From Oligoflexales bacterium (GTDB lineage Bacteria; Myxococcota_A; UBA9042; DTJE01): a DNA stretch of 42,119 nucleotides. The stretch is from the NCBI GenBank assembly GCA_012840965.1, contig DUVQ01000102.1, forward strand, positions 1-42,119. The letters run 5' to 3'. Position numbers and translations under genes: made by a program. The notes under the pieces are model-generated. The model was not told the DNA's origin. It made no database searches and saw nothing but the letters and a program-made list of their open reading frames with translations. Of the stretch, positions 35,301-42,008 are shown one piece after another; positions within the stretch are counted from its first letter, which is position 1; each line of letters starts with the position of its first letter.

Positions 35301-35548
35301 GCACCTTTGCTCCAATCATGAACGAGATCGGAACGGTCACTTTTGTGCCCAAGGTCCAGTTCTTCCTTTCACGACTGGCTGACCCAGCAAGCATCGAAGT
35401 TAAGGTCAACGGCGTGGAATGCAAATCACCTGCTTGGAGCTACGATGTTGGTTCAAACTCAATCGTCTTCGATGAAGATGGCTCTTGCATGCCACAAGCC
35501 GAAGACCAGATTTGGGTGAAGTACCAAACATTGTGTATCAAGTGCTGA
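32303..35548 (+). CDS. Lipoprotein with HYDIN/ASPM (choice-of-anchor D) repeats and a VWA-type domain
   Basis: 1081 residues. Lipobox TQGC anchors it to a membrane. From about 35 to 750 there are roughly seven Ig-like repeats of the ASPM-SPD2-HYDIN/choice-of-anchor-D type: each starts with a 'xLSFARVPIGNTSRQTVTL' or 'IDFGHVHVGDSKDLDVIL' strand pair and ends near a GDS-like or PG turn. Near 770 VDILFVIDDSGSMCD gives a MIDAS-type DxSxS signature of von Willebrand A domains, with a Cys insert following (CSSDTQCRNDPNICPDPNKCGYTC). The terminal 70 residues are a small beta domain ending in CIKC. Probably an extracellular adhesive or assembly protein. GGAGG precedes the ATG; it follows the giant gene on the same strand by about 190 bases. 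Confidence 0.88.
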   Translation: MNRLRAVTFGLTIAALFVMTTQGCSCKNASVVEDRNLSFNPTTLSFARVPIGNTSRQTVTLTHVGTSGTIEFATISFEGLSTDEFSFEGPGSMTLEPGDSTTLTVIYSPVDSNADNGHLVIRHNVVQLNNVTRIPVSALGQVAELIANPHPIDFGHVHVGDSKDLDVILTNVGSDAVNITNIGLRIDGSPDFEITAISHKNGDKLPVELMPGEDMGLVINYKPAGDICEASVLQVVGDKKGAKSYWNFSVQGCQVGPRIVITPGVIDFDWVSLDETAEGTLHITNAGNAPLEIQPNDIQIFPGSLELENLAVSNVPTEPIIIPDESDASVAFKVQWTAKTPRPDDGAPIGHVSVASNDAAHSPTMIPIYGKVEAPLLITVPNDMINMGYGAKNVPVQRQLTLINEGHGLAKIYTMEIVDASPNIYGEEFTFGHDSTFPVLQGQGEGLIPGFEQKSVTIFFTNKGPDTGKVTATLRMTTNVKGKETIEIPIVAQRVSSPVCRIGILPATMNFGTVAYGFPESQRLFLANDGSGDCIFRELRISDCGGGIFGGGANSCPQPLTGNASQAFSVQGIPAPGTVLTPGQRVSMTVTFNPPKQGGLFAGLLSNYYGLLGIKADDATTRQPTIIPACPAGSTCAANLRGAGGIAKVSVLPAEVNFGVNTIGCCSQTHSVCIYNSGNAPLKLTDIVFKGCTPEFKSVNVPALPRAILGGGNPLCFQTQYKPLDEGPDACNLQISVTDRENPIVVIPLRGEGTYETEQIDEFKQVSGKEVDILFVIDDSGSMCDKQEVLSKSFSDFIQHADVWENEYHIGVVSVNVLDDKVIGRLNAGNASKTPRYLTPTSGGNFSQLVNLGCNTTDSDQQEAGLQAAQAALSAPNTTDTGISCSSDTQCRNDPNICPDPNKCGYTCIDGTCGGWNRGFLRDDAQLEVVALADEEDQSAAGIDFYTDFLKNIKGWYNVGMMHFNAIVGTGGTDQCADHGRRYLEVVRQTDGLSGSICESTFAPIMNEIGTVTFVPKVQFFLSRLADPASIEVKVNGVECKSPAWSYDVGSNSIVFDEDGSCMPQAEDQIWVKYQTLCIKC

Positions 35549-35640
35549 CCCAACATTCTTGATTCATTCCAGATAGGTCTGTTCGATGCTGCTCTAGGGG
35601 GTTATTGTGCCTGTGGCAGTGGCGGGAGGGTGAAGGGTGA

Positions 35641-35683
35641 AGGGGGCCAGGGGCAGGAACAGGAGCAGGAACTAGGAGCAGCC
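35641..35683. repeat. Hexamer repeat, locus 7
   Basis: GGGGCCAGGGGCAGGAACAGGAGCAGGAAC-type units on the plus strand, partly inside the last codons of the minus-strand YeeE-rhodanese gene; the CTA at 35672-35674 that encodes its stop lies within the array. Six to seven units, with some G2 runs only. Confidence 0.8.
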
Positions 35684-37006
35684 ACCCTGGACGGCGGCTT
35701 TTCTTTCCAGCTTTACCTTTCGCTCGAATTTTACGATTGGGGCTTCCGGTTTTTTCTCGCCTGCTTCCGAGTGCGCCGCTGCGTCTTGAGAGAAGGATTC
35801 AAGATGGCAGTCAGTCGGCTTTTCTTTGTGCCTGATTTCAGGATATGCGGTGTTGCAACAGTCGCCTACTGCACGATGGAATACAAAGGCCGGTTCTTCC
35901 GCCTTACGCTCACCTTTTTTTGGATAGGCCAAGCATGGAGGTGGGGTAAAAATACTCATCCAATTATTGACTCCACCCTCGATTATGTAAACATTTGGCA
36001 CACCTTGAGCCACTAACATCTGCCAACCAATAGCAGCTACCTCGTCATCGGTCGAGACGGTAAAAATCACCGTGTTAGCAGGCAATGCCTTCAAGGATTT
36101 GATGTAGTCCGGATCCTCCAGCTGATCCATTGTCACGTTCACTGAATTGCGCAGATAAAACAGGTTGTAGTGATACTGAGGCCTCAAATCCAGGATCTTC
36201 ACATACACACCGGTATTTTGGGTCAGCTCTGCAACTTCCATCGGGTGCACATACACTGAACGGTCAGCCATCTTTGGGCCCAATTCAGCGGCTTTCAGCT
36301 CCCAAAGTCGTTTAGCGTCAGGTTGACCTACAAATGCTGTAACAAACGCAATCGTAATCAAGATGCCGCCAAAGGCCCAAGCCATAGGCTTTTTGGGGTA
36401 AAAGCGTAGCTTGTCAGCAGGTACTTTTTTGCCAAAAACGTCCTCAAGCATCTCGCCGCCCAAAAACATGAACAAGGCCATGAAAACAACACCAATCAAC
36501 ACAATACCAGCATCAACGCCAAACAGTTCAGGCAAAGTAAAACGGCCAAGGAAGGTGGAATTGTAAAAACCCTCAAAGCTTGAAACCGTCTCACCAAACA
36601 GAAAAATTCCAAAGGTCGCCCCAAGCACAAAAAAGAGGCCGTCAATTTTAAAAGTTGAAGCCGCAACCAAGGAAGTCCCAGGGCAAAATCCACCGATGAT
36701 GAAGCCAATCCCCATGATTACCCCACCAACAATCTGGGGTGCCAGATAGGTGGGATTAACAAACAGAGCATCAAAATCGATAAGACCAATGGCGGATGAA
36801 AGGCCTATCAAAAGCGAGGCCACCACGATTGCAGTGAACATCACCCTCAAAACGGTGATGTCTTTAAAGTAAAACTGCGCCGCCAGCTTACGAGAATCGC
36901 CAAACCCTGACATTTCAAGGGCGGCACCAAAGCCCATGCCAATTAAAAGCGGCACAAGGTACGAAATCCAAGTACCAAATTCAGCGGTAAGTTGGAAAGG
37001 TCCCAT
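35672..37006 (-). CDS. YeeE/YedE-type sulfur transporter fused to a rhodanese-like domain
   Basis: 444 residues. The first 235 are membrane spans of the sulfur-transport (YeeE/YedE, PF04143) family with the typical GGFCPGTSLVAAS motif; E. coli YeeE imports thiosulfate. Residues about 255-355 form a rhodanese-like domain (VKILDLRPQYHYNLFYLRNSVNV, ... VYIIEGGVNNW), but the active-site loop reads FTVSTDDEV, with Ser where the catalytic Cys normally sits, so sulfurtransferase activity is unlikely. The tail of about 85 residues adds cysteines (GDCCNTAYP, TDCHLES, GGCS end), which may take a sulfur role instead (inference). Last gene of the operon, 12 bases after its partner. Good ribosome site AGGAGG. 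Confidence 0.9.
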   Translation of the reverse strand: MGPFQLTAEFGTWISYLVPLLIGMGFGAALEMSGFGDSRKLAAQFYFKDITVLRVMFTAIVVASLLIGLSSAIGLIDFDALFVNPTYLAPQIVGGVIMGIGFIIGGFCPGTSLVAASTFKIDGLFFVLGATFGIFLFGETVSSFEGFYNSTFLGRFTLPELFGVDAGIVLIGVVFMALFMFLGGEMLEDVFGKKVPADKLRFYPKKPMAWAFGGILITIAFVTAFVGQPDAKRLWELKAAELGPKMADRSVYVHPMEVAELTQNTGVYVKILDLRPQYHYNLFYLRNSVNVTMDQLEDPDYIKSLKALPANTVIFTVSTDDEVAAIGWQMLVAQGVPNVYIIEGGVNNWMSIFTPPPCLAYPKKGERKAEEPAFVFHRAVGDCCNTAYPEIRHKEKPTDCHLESFSQDAAAHSEAGEKKPEAPIVKFERKVKLERKAAVQGGCS

Positions 37007-37018
37007 AATACACCCCTC

Positions 37019-37531
37019 CTAATTCCACAGCCGGCGAACAAACCAGGCAAGCATGTAGCCCCCAGCGAACACCGAAAGCATGAAAGCCCAGGAACCAACA
37101 GACAAGACAGCGCCGCCACTTAAGGCTTGACCCGAAGTGCAGCCCCTGGCCAATCTGGCCCCATAACCCATGATTGCCCCGCCGATGAAGGCGGTGATGA
37201 GGCGGGTGGCGTTGGAAACATTGGGGCCACGGCGAATTTCAGGCTTTACCCGTCCAAATGCCAGCCCAGAAGCAAAGCCACCCAAAAGGACGCCCACCAG
37301 CATCAAGACCGACGGGTCAGCCAGCGGGTTTTTGTCTCCACCAGCCAAATCCGCAAAATAGGGCACCCTGTCAACATGGTTTGGGGCTACCAAGTCAACT
37401 ACGGAAACCTGCACGCGATTGATCGCACCTGAGGCTCCAAGGCCGCCACCTGTTAACAAGAAGGCCGAAAACAGGACTATGCCAAGCAAAGTCCCACCAA
37501 GATAAGGATTGACGTAAGGCTTTGCGGTCAT
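37019..37531 (-). CDS. YeeE/YedE-type sulfur transporter, small subunit
   Basis: 170 residues with four or five membrane spans. Sulfur-transport motif GARLARGCTSGQALSGGAVLSVGSW carries the conserved Cys of the family's second half. Together with the next gene it forms the two-part transporter seen in many bacteria, where the halves correspond to one longer YeeE. The ATG overlaps the stop of the cytochrome gene as ATGA (37528-37531), a sign of translational coupling. Confidence 0.92.
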   Translation of the reverse strand: MTAKPYVNPYLGGTLLGIVLFSAFLLTGGGLGASGAINRVQVSVVDLVAPNHVDRVPYFADLAGGDKNPLADPSVLMLVGVLLGGFASGLAFGRVKPEIRRGPNVSNATRLITAFIGGAIMGYGARLARGCTSGQALSGGAVLSVGSWAFMLSVFAGGYMLAWFVRRLWN

Positions 37532-39882
37532 TCTGCTTCCTCCTCCAGCATTTCCCAGCCACTAACCATGGCCTTGATCAAGGCACCAGGAGTGTGTCCT
37601 GTAGTAGTTAGATAAACGTGAACCACTATAAAAGTTAAAAATAGCCAAGACCCGACATTGTGGACCGGCCCAATAATCGACAGCCCACCAATTGGTTCAA
37701 GAACTTGTGGAGCCACCCCGCCGATCCACAACAGGGCGCCTGTCAAGACCTGCAATGGGAACAAGACATTCAACAGGCCTACATAAGTCACCTGCTGCAA
37801 CGGGTTTAGCTTGTGCTTGGCACTTTTTGCAAGAGGATGGGCTGCGCCAGTGAAGATGCCACGAAGGTAGTACATGGCTTGGGCTGTTATCCTGCGTACA
37901 AATCCCTTTGGGCGTGGGACGAATTGGCGAATCTCCCCGGTTGTGATGTGGAAAAACAGGGAAAGGGCCGCGTTTAGAATCATGATTACAGCGGCCACGT
38001 TGTGGACCAGGACCAAGATGTTGAACCTTTGACCAGAACCTGACCCTGGGAAGTGAATCTGGATTCCAGTGATCAGCAGGGCGATGATGGACGCGGCCAT
38101 AGTCCAATGCCAAATTCGCTCATAGATTCCATATAGATATACGCGCCGCATTGGTTTTTCAGCGTGTGGCTGCCTTTTTATAATCCTTAAACCACCGTGA
38201 ACGGCTACCCCCAGGATTGAGGCCAGGAAAATCAAGAATCCCAGTTGGTCAGTCCATTCATAGCGGTGGTGTCCCAAAACGTAAGTGCCGGTAGAATCGA
38301 CAGAACCAGCTAGGACGACTTCTTGATCGTTGACCTCGATGACGCGGCCGCTGAGCGCCAGCTCAGAATCTGGCGCTACGCTAAGCTCGACACCTTGTGG
38401 CCCAGTAATGGTTCCAAGGGAAATTGGTGAATTAAAACGAGAATCCTGGGAGTGGCAGGATTCGCAACTGGCCGCAGTAAAGTCGCCTTTAACAATTCCG
38501 TGGCTAACTGGGTGGGCTTCAACAACACCTCGAATTTGTGGACTTTTAACCCCAAGGGCGCTCAACTTTTCTTGTATTACCAGCTGTGCTTCTTTGGAAA
38601 GGGCCAATTCGCCTTCTGAAATCAGGCCATCTGCATCTTTGTCCAAAAGCTTAATGATGTCAGGCCTGTATTTACCATCTTCACCGATGAAGACTTGGCG
38701 CACCAACTGCGCGTCAACTGGGGTGCCGTCCTCGGATGATACCCACTCCCAAGTCGCCACAGGGTTGTAGGGGGCAAAACGAACACCGTCGTCGGTATGC
38801 TTGCGCCCTAGGATGGGCTGATATCCGACTGAATACCAGGTGTTAGGAGCCTTATATTCGGCATGCTCAATCCCTCTGAACTGCATCACAGGGCCGCCAT
38901 CTTGGGTGATCACCGTCCTGTCCACGGCCTTAAGCGCCGGGGCATAAAGCTTTGGAGAGTGACAAGCCTGGCAAGCAAGAGCTTGGGTGTGTCTTTCAAC
39001 GTAAGGCATTGATTTGTGAACCTTTAATGGATCGTGACATTTTTCACAGGTGGCCGCCTTCAGCTCGTGGTCTGGGCGCTTCAAATAAGCAGAAATGGAC
39101 AAGGAACGAGGGTCCTCTTTCAGATGAACTGGCCCCTTTTTGATCCAGGTCGCCTTTTGCGGATGGTTGGCTGAGTAATGGCAGTCAGAACACTGCAGGC
39201 CTCTAGCGGCGTGCACATCCCAAGGGCGGTCATGGGTAAACTTGCCTTCGAGATTCAGCAACGATGATGACATGAACTGGCCGGCGTATATTTCGCCAGT
39301 ACGCAGAGTTTGGGCATAGATTCCAGGCATCTCACCAAGCATTAGGTCCGGCAGAATTTCAAGCGGTGTCTGCAGGTCATGGGTGATTCCATGGCAGCTA
39401 CCACAGCTGAAGCTTGAGGGCGCTGACATGGGTAACAGGATTTTGCCGTTAGAGTCAAACGCATGGTTTTGGACGGCCTCGACCCCACCTGGCAAGTGGC
39501 AGGTAAGGCAGTCCACTTGAACGTGTTTTGCGTGATGCGAACTGGTTGAATTGATAAAGGCCGTGTCATGACAATCGGCACAGGTTTTGTTTTGATCGAT
39601 CTGCACGATTGGGATGGAGACGGGGGCAGGGGCAGGGACAGGGACAGGGTCAGGGTCAGGGGCTGGGGCTGGGTCCTGGAGCTCCTGTGCGCTGAGGTCA
39701 TCTGCCTCGCCTACTGTCGGTAATATCACCGCGCCCGTTGAATCACGCAGATAAAAGGCTGGATGCATCTCGTTTACCGGGGCCTGTCGCTGGGGAGGCT
39801 CACCCTGCTGGGCCTGCGCGTTTGATAGTGCCACCAGTTGAATAGCTAAAACTAACGCTGCTAATTTCCAAGAGGTCTTCAT
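37528..39882 (-). CDS. Heptaheme cytochrome c fused to a membrane cytochrome b domain
   Basis: 784 residues from the ATG at 39882, which overlaps the upstream stop as ATGA and has GGGAGGGG ahead; longer readings lack a ribosome site. A signal peptide (1-25) is followed by a Pro/Asp/Val linker at 71-91. Seven CxxCH haem-c sites are at Cys101, 125, 160, 231, 279, 304 and about 474. An EF-hand-like DKDADGLISEGE sits near 405. From about 560 to the end a cytochrome b561-like bundle follows (YERIWHWTMAASIIALLITG, then LVHNVAAVIMILNAALSLFFHI, ending GHTPGALIKAM) with histidines for two haem b. A quinol:cytochrome oxidoreductase feeding the octaheme protein is the obvious role (inference). Confidence 0.92.
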   Translation of the reverse strand: MKTSWKLAALVLAIQLVALSNAQAQQGEPPQRQAPVNEMHPAFYLRDSTGAVILPTVGEADDLSAQELQDPAPAPDPDPVPVPAPAPVSIPIVQIDQNKTCADCHDTAFINSTSSHHAKHVQVDCLTCHLPGGVEAVQNHAFDSNGKILLPMSAPSSFSCGSCHGITHDLQTPLEILPDLMLGEMPGIYAQTLRTGEIYAGQFMSSSLLNLEGKFTHDRPWDVHAARGLQCSDCHYSANHPQKATWIKKGPVHLKEDPRSLSISAYLKRPDHELKAATCEKCHDPLKVHKSMPYVERHTQALACQACHSPKLYAPALKAVDRTVITQDGGPVMQFRGIEHAEYKAPNTWYSVGYQPILGRKHTDDGVRFAPYNPVATWEWVSSEDGTPVDAQLVRQVFIGEDGKYRPDIIKLLDKDADGLISEGELALSKEAQLVIQEKLSALGVKSPQIRGVVEAHPVSHGIVKGDFTAASCESCHSQDSRFNSPISLGTITGPQGVELSVAPDSELALSGRVIEVNDQEVVLAGSVDSTGTYVLGHHRYEWTDQLGFLIFLASILGVAVHGGLRIIKRQPHAEKPMRRVYLYGIYERIWHWTMAASIIALLITGIQIHFPGSGSGQRFNILVLVHNVAAVIMILNAALSLFFHITTGEIRQFVPRPKGFVRRITAQAMYYLRGIFTGAAHPLAKSAKHKLNPLQQVTYVGLLNVLFPLQVLTGALLWIGGVAPQVLEPIGGLSIIGPVHNVGSWLFLTFIVVHVYLTTTGHTPGALIKAMVSGWEMLEEEAE
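39611..39676. repeat. Hexamer repeat, locus 8, inside a gene
   Basis: GGGGCA/GGGACA/GGGTCA units, plus strand, within the coding region of the cytochrome fusion. Read on the coding strand they give residues 71-91, an alternating Pro-Ala/Pro-Asp/Pro-Val spacer between the signal region and the first haem. Hexamers keep the frame, so length can vary freely. Strong G-quadruplex pattern on the non-coding strand. Confidence 0.9.
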
Positions 39883-41282
39883 TTGCCCCTCCCACCAACA
39901 TCCATTGGATCTGCTCCATAGCCCAAAGCCTTCCAATCCATGCGCCCTCCTTGGCTGTGACAATCGTTACACTGCAAGGCTTGTTCGGCTGGGACTACCA
40001 TATGAGACAGGGGCCAATGCATCCTGGTTTCGACGAATCCAAGCTGGCCGCTGTATTCCAATCCAACTAGCTTGGCGCCAATACCCATGGCCTTGTCCCA
40101 GTCAAACTCGTGCCAATAACCACCCTTCCCTGCTGTAACTGGCGGGATTAGCATTTTGCTTTCCTTGTCGTAAGGTTGTTTGGCAAGGTGCAGTTTAAAG
40201 GGCCAGATTTTGGCGCCTGGAGAGCCACGCTGACCTCTGGGACGGTTCAAATCTACCATCTTGGTATCATCGATGGTGTCGCCAAGTAGGTAGCGGTCAA
40301 CGGTCATGTCAAACCATTCATAAGCCGGTATTACAGCCGAATCATAAACGAATTCGCCCTTTATTTTCAGATAGTTATGCACATCATCTTTTCTGCTGTC
40401 ATCACCCGCCTTGGACCAGTCCCAAACCATCTTTGTTGGAACTCTGTTGGCAAAAGTGGGGATATGGCAGGTTTGACAAGCCACTGCATCAGTGTGGTCG
40501 TTAATCCTTGAATCTGCGTGGGGCTTTTCTTCGTGGCAGTCGGTGCAGGCGATGCCATTTTGGGGATTCACGCTAACCGAGTAGCCCTTGCCCATGATCT
40601 GATGCTTTTTGCCACCATGGCAGTCTATGCAAAGCATGTTATGACGCCCCATGTGTACATCATCGTAATCATTAGGGTTATCCAAAGTGGCATCCAAGTC
40701 ACCATGCTTCACACCCAGCCCACCGCCACCATAGTGGTGACAGCCCCCACAATTGTCGCGTCTGGGAAATCCAACACTCTTGGCAACCGCTTGAAGGTCG
40801 ACGTCTTTGGCCGGCATTCCTGATGGCCCTTTTTTGTAAGTACCAGTGCGGTCATGGCAGACAAGGCAATCAACGTTTGTCTGCTCGTCGAAATCGTACT
40901 TGTCATCACTCCAGCCATAACCGGCGTGACACCGCGTACAGGAGGGCCAGTTCCCGTCAATTCCTATGCAGAAATTGTTTATCAGGTTCTTTTTGCCGAC
41001 CTTGATTTCTTGCCCAGTGCGTGGATTTTGCATGGTATCCCCCAACCACTGGAAGTGAGCGGTGGCCATAACCTCCTTGGACGAATCTGGATGGCAGGTT
41101 AGGCACTGTTTAGTCGCCTCCTGACCGCTTGCGATTGGGTCGGGAAAGAACGACGCATGGTCCAGATGGGGCCGGTAGGAGGGAATTTTGTCCCAAGGAC
41201 TAGCGGACTTTGGCTTTAGCAGCAAAAATCCGCCTATCACGACTACAGCAGCCACGACGATTACTAGGACTTTTTTTGGCAT
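39879..41282 (-). CDS. Octaheme c-type cytochrome, tetrathionate reductase (OTR) family
   Basis: 467 residues with an N-terminal membrane anchor (VLVIVVAAVVVIGGFLLL). Eight CxxCH haem sites start at Cys60, 115, 139, 178, 218, 246, 269 and 438, the count and spacing of the octaheme tetrathionate reductase family. Shewanella OTR reduces tetrathionate, and also nitrite and hydroxylamine in vitro. In the family the active-site haem is lysine-ligated by a residue outside the motif; no CxxCK is present here. Other hallmarks are CTRCHAGYGW and HADSRINDHT. It is the first cytochrome gene of the operon, behind the ArsR gene, and overlaps the next gene by four bases. AAGGGGAG precedes the ATG. Substrate in vivo unproven. 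Confidence 0.9.
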   Translation of the reverse strand: MPKKVLVIVVAAVVVIGGFLLLKPKSASPWDKIPSYRPHLDHASFFPDPIASGQEATKQCLTCHPDSSKEVMATAHFQWLGDTMQNPRTGQEIKVGKKNLINNFCIGIDGNWPSCTRCHAGYGWSDDKYDFDEQTNVDCLVCHDRTGTYKKGPSGMPAKDVDLQAVAKSVGFPRRDNCGGCHHYGGGGLGVKHGDLDATLDNPNDYDDVHMGRHNMLCIDCHGGKKHQIMGKGYSVSVNPQNGIACTDCHEEKPHADSRINDHTDAVACQTCHIPTFANRVPTKMVWDWSKAGDDSRKDDVHNYLKIKGEFVYDSAVIPAYEWFDMTVDRYLLGDTIDDTKMVDLNRPRGQRGSPGAKIWPFKLHLAKQPYDKESKMLIPPVTAGKGGYWHEFDWDKAMGIGAKLVGLEYSGQLGFVETRMHWPLSHMVVPAEQALQCNDCHSQGGRMDWKALGYGADPMDVGGRGK

Positions 41283-41310
41283 AACTCCCCTTTCACATAG
41301 CCTGCGACAT

Positions 41311-41616
41311 TCAAGCTAAGAAATGAGACTCAAAGCAATTAACCAAGCTACGAAGCAATGGTTCCTTCAAAGAGTAAGTAGCAGTACCACCAGTGCGATC
41401 CACTGCGACCAATCCCAGCATCCTTAGCGGGGCCAAGTGTTGGGAAACTGCAGCTTGGCGCTCATTAAGCAATTCGGCCATTTCACCGACCTTATGAGGC
41501 CTGTCGCAAAGCAAGCAAATGATCCGAAAACGTAGTGGATTAGCTACGCTTTTCATAATATCCATGATTCGTTTTAGGCGTTCTGGGGGAATTTGGTTTA
41601 TCTTTGATATTGCCAT
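41311..41616 (-). CDS. ArsR-family winged-helix regulator of the sulfur/cytochrome operon
   Basis: 101 residues from the ATG at 41616, which has GGAG 9 bases ahead; a start at 41637 would lie upstream of the predicted transcription start. The ArsR fold is clear: SVANPLRFRIICLLCDRPHKVGEMAELLNERQAAVSQHLAPLRMLGLV, with the recognition helix QAAVSQHL. Cys34 and Cys37 lie on the helix before it and Cys94 in the C-terminal helix, a layout like the dithiol of BigR/SqrR-type persulfide sensors, though the exact spacing differs. The classic ArsR metal box ELCVCDL is missing. It is promoter-proximal in the operon and probably represses it, releasing on oxidised sulfur species (inference). Confidence 0.9.
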   Translation of the reverse strand: MAISKINQIPPERLKRIMDIMKSVANPLRFRIICLLCDRPHKVGEMAELLNERQAAVSQHLAPLRMLGLVAVDRTGGTATYSLKEPLLRSLVNCFESHFLA

Positions 41617-41640
41617 ATCGCAATCTCCGAAAGTCACTAT

Positions 41641-41669
41641 GTTGTACAGCTGATAACGACGTGCGTCAA
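41641..41669 (-). promoter_or_regulatory. Promoter of the arsR-cytochrome-YeeE operon
   Basis: On the minus strand TTGACG (41664-41669) and TACAAC (41641-41646) are separated by 17 bases. Transcription would start near 41634, about 18 bases before the chosen ArsR start. Confidence 0.5.
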
Positions 41670-42008
41670 GGATTAATTTACTCCAATAAGGTAAGCTGCG
41701 GTATTTTTGCTACTAACTTGATTTTACAGGCATTTAAAGGCGCTTAAAACGGCAGAGAGAAAAAGCCGCTTGAAAGAAAAGTGAATCGATGCGGTGTGAA
41801 ACGGCAGGCAAGGAAACGCAGTCAGGCAGATTATGACGTTGAAGGAGCCTTGCACGGCGGTCATCGTGTGAAACAGCACGCAAGGAACCGCAGTCAGACA
41901 GGAACAGCGCTGAAATGAGGCATCAAAGGGACATCAAAGATGTACAGCCTGAAACAGCTGGCATGGAAATGTCGATATGAATTGGTCTGCAATTTTGGTG
42001 GTTTTGCC
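41670..42008. other. Intergenic region with imperfect direct repeats
   Basis: About 340 bases with no recognised gene. A 36-base unit beginning GTGTGAAACGGCAGGCAAGG is present at 41794-41829 and again at 41866-41901 (GTGTGAAACAGCACGCAAGG), 72 bases apart; a shorter third copy is near 41945-41970. A 45-codon open frame (41781-41918) runs through the repeats but lacks a ribosome site. Could be protein-binding sites or a transcribed leader for the lipoprotein at 42009. Confidence 0.5.
41794..41970. repeat. Spaced 36-bp imperfect direct repeats
   Basis: Two copies of a 36-base unit share about 30 positions, spaced 72 bases, with a degenerate third copy about 79 bases later (CCTGAAACAGCTGGCATGG). 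No CRISPR character, since the spacer is non-unique in length and the copies are too few and too degenerate. Confidence 0.65.

Noticed and set aside
41781-41918. 45-codon frame through the 36-base repeats (GTG start)
   Set aside because: No ribosome site; basic composition follows from the repeats; no support beyond openness.
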